From DAIPJH01 sp036770365 (GTDB lineage Bacteria; Pseudomonadota; Alphaproteobacteria; Rickettsiales; UBA998), in assembly GCA_036770365.1 (NCBI GenBank), contig DAIPJH010000001.1, forward strand, positions 124,001 to 188,000: a DNA stretch of 64,000 bases. Direction: 5' to 3'. Below the pieces are notes generated by a model. It was given only the letters and a program-made list of their open reading frames with translations, did not search any database and was not told where the DNA came from. A program made the translations under genes and the position numbers. Of the stretch, positions 18,021-26,147 are shown piece by piece (within the stretch, counting starts at the first letter, position 1; each line of letters starts with the position of its first letter).

Positions 18021-19210
18021 TATACTACCACTCCATCCGCCACACTATACTTTTGCACTAGCCCATCTGCCGCTGAAAAATCCGCCGCGTCTGTCCCCGT
18101 CATCCACGCCTGCGCACCAAGAAAATCAAGCTCATCAAACAAGGCTTTACGACGAGTTATGTCCAGATGTGCAACCACCTCATCGAGCAATAACACGGGT
18201 GCAGCCCCATGCCACAACGCACGCGCACGCGCATGCGCCATTACGATTGCCATCAATAATGCTTTTTGCTCTCCTGTGGAACACATCGCCGCTTCGCGTC
18301 TCTTTTCAGTAAAAGTCACCACTAATTCTGTCTTATGTGCGCCATGACCACTGCGCCCACTACGCATATCAACCGCACGCGACACGCCCAACATCTGCGC
18401 TACAGAAGTTTCGACCTCCACTGCACTTGCGCCTGCTAACAACAAATCCTCAGCATCCCCCTTCAGCGCAAGCTGCGCATGAGGAAATGCTCCCGAAGAC
18501 GCTTCCATGGCATGATGCAAATGTTGCATTGTGACCAAACGTGCCGCTGCAATCGCAGTAGCATAACTCGCCATTTTGCGCTCTAACACACCGAGCCATG
18601 TTTTATCCGCTTTGTAATCTTGCAAAAGTTTATTGCGCTGGCGCATCGCATGTTCATAGGCATGGACACGCTGCGCATGATCCGCATCAAAACTATAGAC
18701 CAGCCTATCAAAAAAACGTCGGCGCACCCCCGCCCCTTCAATAAACATCGTCCCCATCGCAGGTGTCACCCACACACAGGAAAAATACATCGTCAAAACA
18801 TGTTGATTCTTCTTCAGTTCACCATCAATTTTAATGATGCGTTTTTCTGATGATAACTCATTCGTTTGCATCTGCGGCTGAATACCTGTACCAAGCTGGA
18901 TTTCATCGCCGCCAGTACGCACAAGTGACGCTACTGCCCAATGCCCACCAACCCCATCCTTAGCAAGCTCAGACATCGCCGCAGAACGCAAACCCCGACC
19001 CGGAGTTAGCATCGAAATCGCCTCTAAGATATTGGTTTTTCCTGCACCGTTTGCACCAAACAACACCACCGATCGGGGTGTCACATCCAAATCAAGCTGG
19101 GCATAATTGCGAAAATGATTAAGTTTAAGCGACGCGATCGAAATAGTAGAAAAACGAGGAGAGGCAAAAGCCTCTCCCCCAACTTTGTCACCGCACACCA
19201 GCACATCCAT
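18020..19210 (-). CDS. recF: DNA replication and repair protein RecF
   Basis: SMC-like ATPase that loads RecA at single-strand gaps. The 396 residues (from ATG 19210; a GTG at 19213 is also possible) include Walker A FGANGAGKTN (about residue 51), LNHFRNYAQLDLD just before it, and the C-terminal signature/Walker B region STGEQKALL and VLLLDEVVAHLD. The stop of dnaN and this start overlap by one base (TGATG). About 25 N-terminal residues precede the usual family start, and that stretch contains a perfect terminator-like hairpin (19158-19177), so the true start or the expression mode is uncertain. Confidence 0.94.
   Translation of the reverse strand: MDVLVCGDKVGGEAFASPRFSTISIASLKLNHFRNYAQLDLDVTPRSVVLFGANGAGKTNILEAISMLTPGRGLRSAAMSELAKDGVGGHWAVASLVRTGGDEIQLGTGIQPQMQTNELSSEKRIIKIDGELKKNQHVLTMYFSCVWVTPAMGTMFIEGAGVRRRFFDRLVYSFDADHAQRVHAYEHAMRQRNKLLQDYKADKTWLGVLERKMASYATAIAAARLVTMQHLHHAMEASSGAFPHAQLALKGDAEDLLLAGASAVEVETSVAQMLGVSRAVDMRSGRSGHGAHKTELVVTFTEKRREAAMCSTGEQKALLMAIVMAHARARALWHGAAPVLLLDEVVAHLDITRRKALFDELDFLGAQAWMTGTDAADFSAADGLVQKYSVADGVVV
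19158..19177 (-). terminator. Terminator-like hairpin inside the 5' end of recF
   Basis: Read on the minus strand, an 8-bp perfect stem GGAGAGGC / GCCTCTCC with a TTTT loop is followed within two bases by TTTTT. This is the form of a rho-independent terminator or attenuator, lying about 33-52 bases after the recF start. The reading frame passes through it without a stop, so it could reduce recF expression relative to dnaN. Confidence 0.5.
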
Positions 19211-20328
19211 CACACGCGCATTGGCATCACCACATAAAGCGAGCCAGTATCAATTTCATCGCGCACCACCGCAGGCGCAGACGCATCCGCCAAGCTAAAC
19301 ATTGCATTTTCGCCTTCAACTTGAGAAAGCACATCCATCAGATAACGTGCGTTAAAACCAATCTCAATCGGATCACCTTCAAACACAATATCAACATTTT
19401 CTTCTGCTGAACCATTTGACGTACTCGACGCAGAAAGACTTAACTTACCCTGCGCTATATGAACCTTAACCCCACGGGTCTTTTCAGAAGAAATCACCGA
19501 CACGCGATCCACCGCACGCGAAAGAGCCTTAGCATTGACTGACATCGCACGATCATTATTAGACGGAATCACCCGCGCATAATCAGGAAATGTTCCATCG
19601 ATCAACTTGGAGACCAATGTAGCATTCCCGCAAACAAAACGGATCTTGTTTTCTGAGAGTGAAATTTTAACCTCTTCCACGCCCTCTTCAATCAAACGTG
19701 AAAGCTCACCAATGGTTTTACGCGGAATAATCACCCCCGGCATACCCGCCGCCCCAGCAGGAAGTTCTACTTCCACACGCGCCAAACGATGACCATCTGT
19801 CGCCACGGCGCGTAATACTTCACGCCCCTCCTGCTCAGACGTATGTAAATACACACCATTTAAATAATAACGTGTTTCTTCGGTAGACATTGCAAAACGA
19901 GTCTTGCCAACCAACGCTTGGCATTCCGCCGCAGCGAGAACAAAACTATGTGCCAAATCACCTTCTGCCATCGCAGGGAAATCGTCCACAGGTAAGGTCG
20001 CAAGCGTAAAGCGTGACAACCCCGCAGATATCTCAACGCGTTCACCACCAGAAACAGCTTCTAACTTAATCTCAGAACCTTCAGGAAGTTTACGCACGAT
20101 TTCATACAACGTATGCGCGGGCAGCGTCACCGCACCTTGCTCCGTCACATTTGCCAATACACCTTCAACCACAGCTACATCCATATCTGTACCTGTCAAC
20201 TCAAGGCGACCATTCCCTGCATCTAATTTCACGTTCGACAAAATTGGAATCGTTCCATTTTTTTCGACCACAGACTGGACATGCCCAAGGGCTTTGATAA
20301 GTGCGGAACGTTCAATCGTTAGTTTCAT
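19210..20328 (-). CDS. dnaN: DNA polymerase III sliding clamp (beta subunit)
   Basis: Ring-shaped processivity clamp. Start ATG 20328 gives MKLTIERSALIKALGHVQSV, the usual family N-terminus, with GCAGGT 6-8 bases upstream, and a normal length of 372 residues; the frame is open 23 codons further upstream. The three clamp folds are recognisable, with PILSNVKLDA and TGTDMDVAVV in the first, TRYYLNGVYLH and ATDGHRLA in the second, and the C-terminus ending YVVMPMRV in the position of the usual MPMR(L/V). It lies between dnaA and recF on the same strand. Confidence 0.97.
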   Translation of the reverse strand: MKLTIERSALIKALGHVQSVVEKNGTIPILSNVKLDAGNGRLELTGTDMDVAVVEGVLANVTEQGAVTLPAHTLYEIVRKLPEGSEIKLEAVSGGERVEISAGLSRFTLATLPVDDFPAMAEGDLAHSFVLAAAECQALVGKTRFAMSTEETRYYLNGVYLHTSEQEGREVLRAVATDGHRLARVEVELPAGAAGMPGVIIPRKTIGELSRLIEEGVEEVKISLSENKIRFVCGNATLVSKLIDGTFPDYARVIPSNNDRAMSVNAKALSRAVDRVSVISSEKTRGVKVHIAQGKLSLSASSTSNGSAEENVDIVFEGDPIEIGFNARYLMDVLSQVEGENAMFSLADASAPAVVRDEIDTGSLYVVMPMRV

Positions 20329-20556
20329 AGCTTGACCTGCCTGATAATGGGACACGGGTTCTTTTTTTAATGCTGACTCTGGCATAGTGCCTCCCAACCC
20401 CGTATTAAATTATACAGTTCAGAAATAGCGTATCTGTAGGAAAATTCAAGCAGGATTCGTTTTTTTTATAAGGAGCTAAAGGAAAGATAAAATAGCACCA
20501 AATTCGCCACTCATCCCCTCCTCCTTTATCTCTATACCTAGGTCGTATAACACGAC

Positions 20557-22017
20557 CTAACTTTGCAACATCCGTCCCAGTAAGTCTAAATCTTCCTGCA
20601 TTTCCATATCTTGCGAACGAATTTCTTCGATACGTTTGATAGCATGCATCACCGTAGTATGATCCTTCCCACCGAACTTCCGCCCAATTTCAGGCAAGCT
20701 TTTAGAGGTGAGCTGTTTTGAAAGGTACATCGCCACCTGACGCGGACGTGCAATCGTCACGCTGCGACGCGCCGAATGCATATCCGACATTTTGACATTA
20801 TAATGATTGGCAACTGCGCGTTGGATATCTTCAACCGTGATACGTTTATCATGAGACCTAAGCAAATCAGACAACACATCTTGCACCGTATCCATCGTGA
20901 TCTCACGCCCGACCAATGTTGCATGCGCCACCACACGATTCAGCGCACCCTCTAATTCGCGTACGTTTGATGTGATTTTGCGCGCCAAAAATTCCAACAC
21001 TTTTTCTGGGATTGGACACGCAATATTTTCCATCTTCGACTGCAAAATTCCAAGACGTAACTCATAACTTGTCTCATGAATGTCCGCAACCAGACCCCAA
21101 CCTAAACGCGAGCGCACCCGCTCTTCAAGCCCCTCTAAATCAGACGGCGAACGATCACCTGAAATCACCAACTGCTTATTTTGGTCAACGAGTGCATTAA
21201 ACGTATGAAAAAACTCTTCTTGGGTAGATTCTTTACCGCTGATAAACTGCACATCATCCACCATCAACACATCCACAGAACGAAATTGTTCTTTAAATGC
21301 AATTGTTTCATTAAAACGAAGCGCACGAATAAACTGATACATGAACTTTTCTGCAGAAAGATACAGCACGCGACGCTCAGGATTATTCACGCGAATATGC
21401 CATGCGATCGCATGCATCAAATGAGTCTTACCAAGACCTACTCCACCATAAAGGAACAAAGGATTACATCCTGTTACCACCGCAGGCGATTCCGCCACAC
21501 GCTTCGAAGCAGCATATGCAAGCTCATTTGGTTTACCCACCACAAAATTATCAAAAGTAAAACGAGGATCAAGCGTAGCACTCATACGCATTAAATCCTC
21601 AGTCGACGCCTCGTGTGATGCACGAGAGAATTGCGGCTTCAAAGATTGTGCCATCTGCGCAGGCGCGATCGCTATCGAAGGTTCTATCATAACAGGCTCT
21701 GACGTCACAGCAGTCAAATGCCCCACAGATGACTGTGACGGCACATCGCGACTACGTGGCTGCACAATAAGTTCTACACCTAGCACGCCACCTTGTTCAG
21801 ACTGCCAAAATCGCTTCATTGTCTCAAGATAATTATTCTGAATCCAGTCACGCATAAAACGTGTCGGCGCAAGCATCACTGCTTTTCCACCATTGATCCC
21901 AGCAAACTCAAGTGGCTTAAGCCAGCTCTTAAACACAGCATCACCATAGGTTTGACGGAGCTTCTCGCTGATACGACCCCAAGAATCCGCACCCAAAGTC
22001 ACTGTGTCTTCCAGCAT
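20557..22017 (-). CDS. dnaA: Chromosomal replication initiator DnaA
   Basis: AAA+ initiator protein that binds oriC. Residues are numbered from ATG 22017, which has a strong AGGGGGTGG site just upstream. Domain I begins at SWGRISEKLRQTYGD. The AAA+ domain shows Walker A YGGVGLGKTHLMHA and Walker B VLMVDDVQFISGK. Domain IV carries RPRQVAMYLSKQLTSKSLPEIG and the signature GGKDHTTVMHA. A second in-frame ATG at 22086, also with GGAGGGG upstream, would add 23 residues and overlap the rhodanese gene by 16 bp. An 8-bp inverted repeat (20539-20559) overlaps the stop codon but lacks a T-run. Confidence 0.97.
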   Translation of the reverse strand: MLEDTVTLGADSWGRISEKLRQTYGDAVFKSWLKPLEFAGINGGKAVMLAPTRFMRDWIQNNYLETMKRFWQSEQGGVLGVELIVQPRSRDVPSQSSVGHLTAVTSEPVMIEPSIAIAPAQMAQSLKPQFSRASHEASTEDLMRMSATLDPRFTFDNFVVGKPNELAYAASKRVAESPAVVTGCNPLFLYGGVGLGKTHLMHAIAWHIRVNNPERRVLYLSAEKFMYQFIRALRFNETIAFKEQFRSVDVLMVDDVQFISGKESTQEEFFHTFNALVDQNKQLVISGDRSPSDLEGLEERVRSRLGWGLVADIHETSYELRLGILQSKMENIACPIPEKVLEFLARKITSNVRELEGALNRVVAHATLVGREITMDTVQDVLSDLLRSHDKRITVEDIQRAVANHYNVKMSDMHSARRSVTIARPRQVAMYLSKQLTSKSLPEIGRKFGGKDHTTVMHAIKRIEEIRSQDMEMQEDLDLLGRMLQS

Positions 22018-22070
22018 TGCCACCCCCTCGCTTCCTTCGTCACCGTCACGAAAATCCACCATCAGATTGT

Positions 22071-22547
22071 TCACTCTAACACCCATGGCAGCCCCTCCGC
22101 TTTCCAGCCAAGCACCTGCGCCGACGACCCCGCGACACGCGCACAGCCCTCAAACCCAGCCACAATATTAAAACAATTCAGATAACCCCGCTTTGCCATC
22201 TCATTCGCAGCATCCATAGAACGAACACCTGAACGGCAAAGGAAGAATAAGGGTGTTGCTTTGTTACTGCAACACTGTTGCAGCTTCTCAGCAAACGCCA
22301 TATTCAACGTCATATCAGGAAGTAATCGCCATGACAACAACACAGGCGAAGTTTTATCATCAGGCAACACAGGCACACCCACAGAAGACCACTCCACCTC
22401 AGTCCGCACATCTACCACCATCCCATCATCATGCGCCATAAGATAGTCATACGTCTCACGCGAGGTCAGCTCCCCCGCATAGGCATTATTAACATGCAGT
22501 TTACGACCAGCCGCTTTTACTCGTAGTAGAGATAGTGTTTCTAACAT
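22071..22547 (-). CDS. Rhodanese-domain protein
   Basis: 158-residue single-domain rhodanese, probably a sulfurtransferase. The fold start is seen in MVVDVRTEVEWSSVGVP (about residues 43-59). The active-site loop is CRSGVRS with the catalytic Cys at 104, in the spot where the family carries CxxGxR. The C-terminal GFEGCARVAG and GLPWVLE are typical of small bacterial rhodaneses. The last bases overlap a possible longer start of dnaA, so the two genes are probably co-transcribed. No signal peptide is seen; physiological sulfur donor and acceptor are unknown. Confidence 0.9.
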   Translation of the reverse strand: MLETLSLLRVKAAGRKLHVNNAYAGELTSRETYDYLMAHDDGMVVDVRTEVEWSSVGVPVLPDDKTSPVLLSWRLLPDMTLNMAFAEKLQQCCSNKATPLFFLCRSGVRSMDAANEMAKRGYLNCFNIVAGFEGCARVAGSSAQVLGWKAEGLPWVLE

Positions 22548-22573
22548 AAACGTTCTTCTTGCTGGTTGTTATT

Positions 22574-22668
22574 CATTCCAGTGAAAGCTGAAATCTAGTG
22601 AAATGCCGCTTTACAATGGCATGCCTAATTTTCTAGCTTGCTTCACTTTCGCTCGCAATAACATTGAC
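22574..22668. repeat. Dispersed palindromic repeats (two types adjacent)
   Basis: Three elements lie in the gap between rpsT and the rhodanese gene: a degraded CATTCCAG...CTGAAATCTA palindrome (22574-22598), a small hairpin with CTTTACAATGGCAT also seen at 56436, and on the minus strand a copy of ATTGCGAGCGAAAGTGAAGC (22634-22668), a type also present at 49200. They do not code for protein. Confidence 0.6.
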
Positions 22669-22710
22669 ACATGCCTATCAAACGCCAAGACGCACGAAGA
22701 TGCAACAAAA

Positions 22711-22738
22711 AAACCCGAGAGCTTTCGCTCACGGGTTT
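22711..22738 (-). terminator. Rho-independent terminator of rpsT
   Basis: A 12-bp stem (one mismatch) with a four-base loop, 22711-22722 pairing 22727-22738, is followed on the minus strand by a T-run of seven. It starts 27 bases after the rpsT stop. Confidence 0.88.
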
Positions 22739-22764
22739 TAAACACTGAATAACAAAAACTGAAA

Positions 22765-23028
22765 CTAAGCTAGAGCTTTAATCGCTGCGGCAAGACGGCT
22801 TACTTTACGAGAAACAGTATTAAGCTTCACAACACCCTTGCTCACACCACGACGCATCTCAGGCTCGGCCAATTTAAATGCTGCTGTTGCTGCCGCTTTA
22901 TCGCCCACTTGAATCGCAGATTCCACTTTCTTTACAAAAGTACGAACACGTGAACGACGATCACGGTTTACTTCGGTACGAGCTTCAGTTTGACGAATGC
23001 GCTTTTGCGCGGATTTATGATGTGCCAT
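22765..23028 (-). CDS. rpsT: 30S ribosomal protein S20
   Basis: Small-subunit protein S20, which binds 16S rRNA. The 87-residue sequence is basic and helical, with the family start MAHHKSAQKRIRQTEA and the conserved VKLNTVSRKVSRLA near the C-terminus. Length is typical. The rpsT-dnaA neighbourhood is common in alphaproteobacteria, although here a rhodanese gene and repeats lie between. A clear terminator follows at 22711-22738. Confidence 0.98.
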   Translation of the reverse strand: MAHHKSAQKRIRQTEARTEVNRDRRSRVRTFVKKVESAIQVGDKAAATAAFKLAEPEMRRGVSKGVVKLNTVSRKVSRLAAAIKALA

Positions 23029-23177
23029 GTATTTCTAACCACTATAAAAATCTGTTACCTCAGGGCATTGAAAAGTCACAATAATCTATTACAAGACTAT
23101 CACTCCCTGATGAAGGAGCGGCAAAATAACCGAGGGGGCGCATTTCGTCAAGCATTATTCACCTAAAATCACAAAAA

Positions 23178-23205
23178 AAGCCGCACAGCGTTCACTATGC
23201 GGCTT
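23178..23205 (-). terminator. Rho-independent terminator of gltA
   Basis: An 8-bp stem (AAGCCGCA pairing TGCGGCTT) with a 12-base partly pairing loop, followed on the minus strand by seven T. It begins 25 bases after the gltA stop. Confidence 0.85.
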
Positions 23206-23229
23206 CTTCGATAATATTAACCAAAAAAG

Positions 23230-24504
23230 TTACTTCACTTCACGTGATGTCTGACCAATAAAAAGCTGACGTGGACGACCGATTTTTTGCTTTGGATCTT
23301 CAATCATTTCTTTCCACTGCGCAACCCAACCCGCCGTACGTGCTACCGCGAAAAGCGCGGTAAAGAGTGCGGTTGGAATCCCCATCGCGCGGTAGATAAT
23401 CCCCGAATAGAAATCCACATTTGGATAAAGCTTACGCTCAACGAAATAATCATCGTGCAACGCAATTTTTTCTAACTCCATCGCAATATCCAGTAAAGGC
23501 TCATCCTTGATACCTAGGGCGTCAAGTACATCTTTACAGGTTTTACGTAGCACTTCCGCACGCGGATCATAATTTTTATACACACGGTGACCAAAACCCA
23601 TCAAACGGAATGGATCATTTTTGTCTTTGGCTTTCGCAATAAACTCAGGAATACGGCTCTTATGGCCAATCTCCTCAAGCATATTGATGACCGCTTCATT
23701 CGCACCACCATGTGCAGGACCCCATAATGACGCAATACCCGCACCAATACACGCAAATGGATTCGCACCAGAAGAACCAGCAAGACGCACGGTTGAAGTT
23801 GATGCATTTTGCTCATGATCCGCATGAAGAATAAAGATTTTTTCCATTGCATCTGCAAGAATTGGATCAACATGATAAGGCTCACACGGGGTGGCAAACA
23901 TCATATGCAGGAAGTTTTCAGCAAAACCCAATTCATTACGGGGGTAAATGAACGGCTGTCCAATGGAATATTTATAACACATAGCAGCAAGCGTTGGCAT
24001 TTTCGCAATCATACGGTGCGCAGCAAGTTCACGCTCTTTTTCATCATGAATATTCAATGAATCATGGTAAAATGCAGACAAAGAACCCGCTGCACCCACC
24101 ATAATTGCCATCGGATGAGAACGACGCGGAAAACCACGCATCATAAACTGCAACTGCTCGTTCACCATCGTATGACGTTTCATTTTATGCTCAAACCAAT
24201 CCTTACGCTCACCCTCAGGCAGTTCTCCATAAAGCAATAAATGTGACACATCGAGGAAATTACGTTTTTCTGCTAAGTCTTTGATGTTATAACCACGATA
24301 CCGCAAAATTCCCTCATCACCATCAATATAAGTAATGGTGGAATCACACGACGCGGTGGACAAAAATCCTGGGTCAAAGGTAAAATAACCAGAATCTTTA
24401 TACAGTGCGCTGATGTCGATCACATCAGGACCTTCCGTACCTTTTAGGATTGGGAATTCATAGGATTTACCATTTTCAAATGATAATGTTGCCTTACCAG
24501 ACAT
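23230..24504 (-). CDS. gltA: Citrate synthase (type II)
   Basis: First enzyme of the TCA cycle, condensing acetyl-CoA and oxaloacetate. The 424-residue length and N-terminal beta domain (LSFENGKSYEFPILKGTEG) fit the hexameric, NADH-regulated type II enzymes. Active-site regions are seen in LHADHEQNASTSTVRLAGS, the stretch after GPAHGGANEAV, and MGFGHRVYKNYDPRA with the catalytic His, followed by the Asp-containing NVDFYSGIIYRAMGIP. It is apparently monocistronic, ending at its own terminator. Confidence 0.98.
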   Translation of the reverse strand: MSGKATLSFENGKSYEFPILKGTEGPDVIDISALYKDSGYFTFDPGFLSTASCDSTITYIDGDEGILRYRGYNIKDLAEKRNFLDVSHLLLYGELPEGERKDWFEHKMKRHTMVNEQLQFMMRGFPRRSHPMAIMVGAAGSLSAFYHDSLNIHDEKERELAAHRMIAKMPTLAAMCYKYSIGQPFIYPRNELGFAENFLHMMFATPCEPYHVDPILADAMEKIFILHADHEQNASTSTVRLAGSSGANPFACIGAGIASLWGPAHGGANEAVINMLEEIGHKSRIPEFIAKAKDKNDPFRLMGFGHRVYKNYDPRAEVLRKTCKDVLDALGIKDEPLLDIAMELEKIALHDDYFVERKLYPNVDFYSGIIYRAMGIPTALFTALFAVARTAGWVAQWKEMIEDPKQKIGRPRQLFIGQTSREVK

Positions 24505-24687
24505 AACGCCTCCAAAATTAAAGTCATTGTTTAGATACGCTCACCAACACACTGCTGTGACGTGTCCTAGCCACAAGTTAGGTCAAAAGGATTGATGTTT
24601 CGTTAAGCAAAACCACAAATGTAATGTTTTTCTTTTCCGACGTACAGTTCCATGCTAAGTGTTGCTAGAAAACATGAGGGCAGCCGC

Positions 24688-24891
24688 ATGGACAAGCTTA
24701 ATTCATTACTCTTCATGATACCACATGACATCCTCATCGATCCACTAGCGAGTCTTGCGCTGATGGTTGGGGTTATTTCATTATTTGTGGGCTATATGTA
24801 TAAGCTGACGCCTCCTTTCATGCTACACCGTGAACGGAATGCTCGTCAGGTGGAAAATGCTCCTAGAAACATACCAATTAGCAAGCACTAG
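24688..24891 (+). CDS. Small orphan membrane protein
   Basis: 67 residues from ATG 24688, which has GAGGG about 8 bases upstream; an in-frame ATG at 24652 lacks such a site. One hydrophobic helix spans about residues 13-38 (IDPLASLALMVGVISLFVGYMY), followed by a basic tail. No family was recognised. It lies between divergent gltA and the orphan at 24987, and shows no direct-repeat promoter of its own. The coding call is moderate because of its size. Confidence 0.5.
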   Translation: MDKLNSLLFMIPHDILIDPLASLALMVGVISLFVGYMYKLTPPFMLHRERNARQVENAPRNIPISKH

Positions 24892-24901
24892 AAAAAAGAT
24901 A

Positions 24902-24946
24902 TTTCACATAATCTTCACATTCCTCTTCACTATAACATGCTATAGT
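24902..24946 (+). promoter_or_regulatory. Direct-repeat promoter with three units
   Basis: TTTCACA, CTTCACA and TCTTCAC have TCAC cores at 24904, 24915 and 24927 (spacing 11 and 12 bp). The last core ends 10 bp before a good -10, TATAGT at 24941-24946. It drives the orphan gene at 24987, 40 bp downstream. Confidence 0.65.
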
Positions 24947-24986
24947 GACCTATGATAAAATAGCATCTTAGGATGAGTAGCATTGC

Positions 24987-26147
24987 ATGGTTGCACCTAA
25001 CGCAACATTTGAACAAATCCAAGCACCTGATGTTTCTGTACAAACAGAACCTCAAGAGGCGGTTGCTGCACCTCCAGAAAACGCTGGCAACATGGAGATC
25101 ACCCGTTACGAAGGCGGCATGCCCATATTACGCTGGAAAAGCAATAACCAACCGCCCATTAATTTCATGACTAAATACATGGGTGAAGACACATTCACGG
25201 GAATGGCTCTGGGCAGCCTTGCACTAATGGCTCTCAAACTGACAGGTTTTATTGTCGCTGGCGCGGCGGGTGCTACTGCTGCACTACCTTTTGGCGCAAC
25301 CATGATGACTGCTATTTTGGGAGGTGCAGCCATTGGCGGACTCTTCAACAGTCGCCGCGTGGCAGCACAACAGCGTGATGGTTATGAATTTACACCTCCG
25401 AGTAGCATCAATGCAGGTACGGCGCGAGGCTTGATGCATGGTGTTGTCATGGGTGCTGGGATGACCATGCTCGCAGGAGTTCTCCTCAAGACCGTGGTTG
25501 GAAGTGCCGTCACAGGCGTGGGGGGATTTCTTGCTCAAGCCGCTGCTGTTATGGCACCGAGTGCCATGGGCGCGACAGGACTGGCAGCACTCTCGATGTT
25601 TGCTTTACCCGCAATGATGGCTGTAGGCGTAGGGTTATACATGGCGCATAAGCTAGGCAAACAACACGAACAAATGAAACAGCTAGAATACCAACACGCC
25701 GTACAAATCTTCCGTGTTCAAGAAGGACATATCCAAGGCCACGCGCCCGTTAAAGAACTTGAAGAGCATCTCGAACAAACACGCAACCGCAACTATGCGC
25801 CTGAAGCCGCCACCGTTGCAGGGGTTGCCGTAGGGGCTGCCGCCTTAAGCGCACTGGGTGCGCATGTACCCCATGATATCTCACATACAACTTCACATGC
25901 GGCAGAGGAAAGCTTGAATCACGCCATTGCTCACGCGGGACATCATACTTCCAACAATAGCACCGCGCTAACCAGCGAAGGTAGCAATTTTGCCGCACGG
26001 TTTACAAATAACGCAAGCAATATGGGTAAAACATTTGCGGATCGCGTAGGCAACACATCAGCACAAGCCGCTGATACTGGTTTTGCAGATAAAATCACGG
26101 CAGCACGTCAAGCACATCCCATTCCAAGTGCTGCAACACTCGGCTAA
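24987..26147 (+). CDS. Orphan Ala/Gly-rich multi-pass membrane protein
   Basis: 386 residues with AGGATGAG about 10 bases before ATG 24987. The N-terminal 60 residues are polar and Pro-containing. Then come several Gly/Ala-rich hydrophobic segments (about 69-120 and 149-224; for example TGFIVAGAAGATAALPFGATM and FALPAMMAVGVGLYMAHKLG). A charged helical region (HEQMKQLEYQHAVQIF) and another hydrophobic stretch (VAGVAVGAAALSALGAHV) follow, then a His/Ser/Asn-rich tail. No signal peptide and no known domain were recognised. Segments of this kind resemble glycine-zipper helices. It carries the clearest version of the shared direct-repeat promoter. Its stop abuts the convergent spermidine-synthase-like gene. 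Confidence 0.75.
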   Translation: MVAPNATFEQIQAPDVSVQTEPQEAVAAPPENAGNMEITRYEGGMPILRWKSNNQPPINFMTKYMGEDTFTGMALGSLALMALKLTGFIVAGAAGATAALPFGATMMTAILGGAAIGGLFNSRRVAAQQRDGYEFTPPSSINAGTARGLMHGVVMGAGMTMLAGVLLKTVVGSAVTGVGGFLAQAAAVMAPSAMGATGLAALSMFALPAMMAVGVGLYMAHKLGKQHEQMKQLEYQHAVQIFRVQEGHIQGHAPVKELEEHLEQTRNRNYAPEAATVAGVAVGAAALSALGAHVPHDISHTTSHAAEESLNHAIAHAGHHTSNNSTALTSEGSNFAARFTNNASNMGKTFADRVGNTSAQAADTGFADKITAARQAHPIPSAATLG

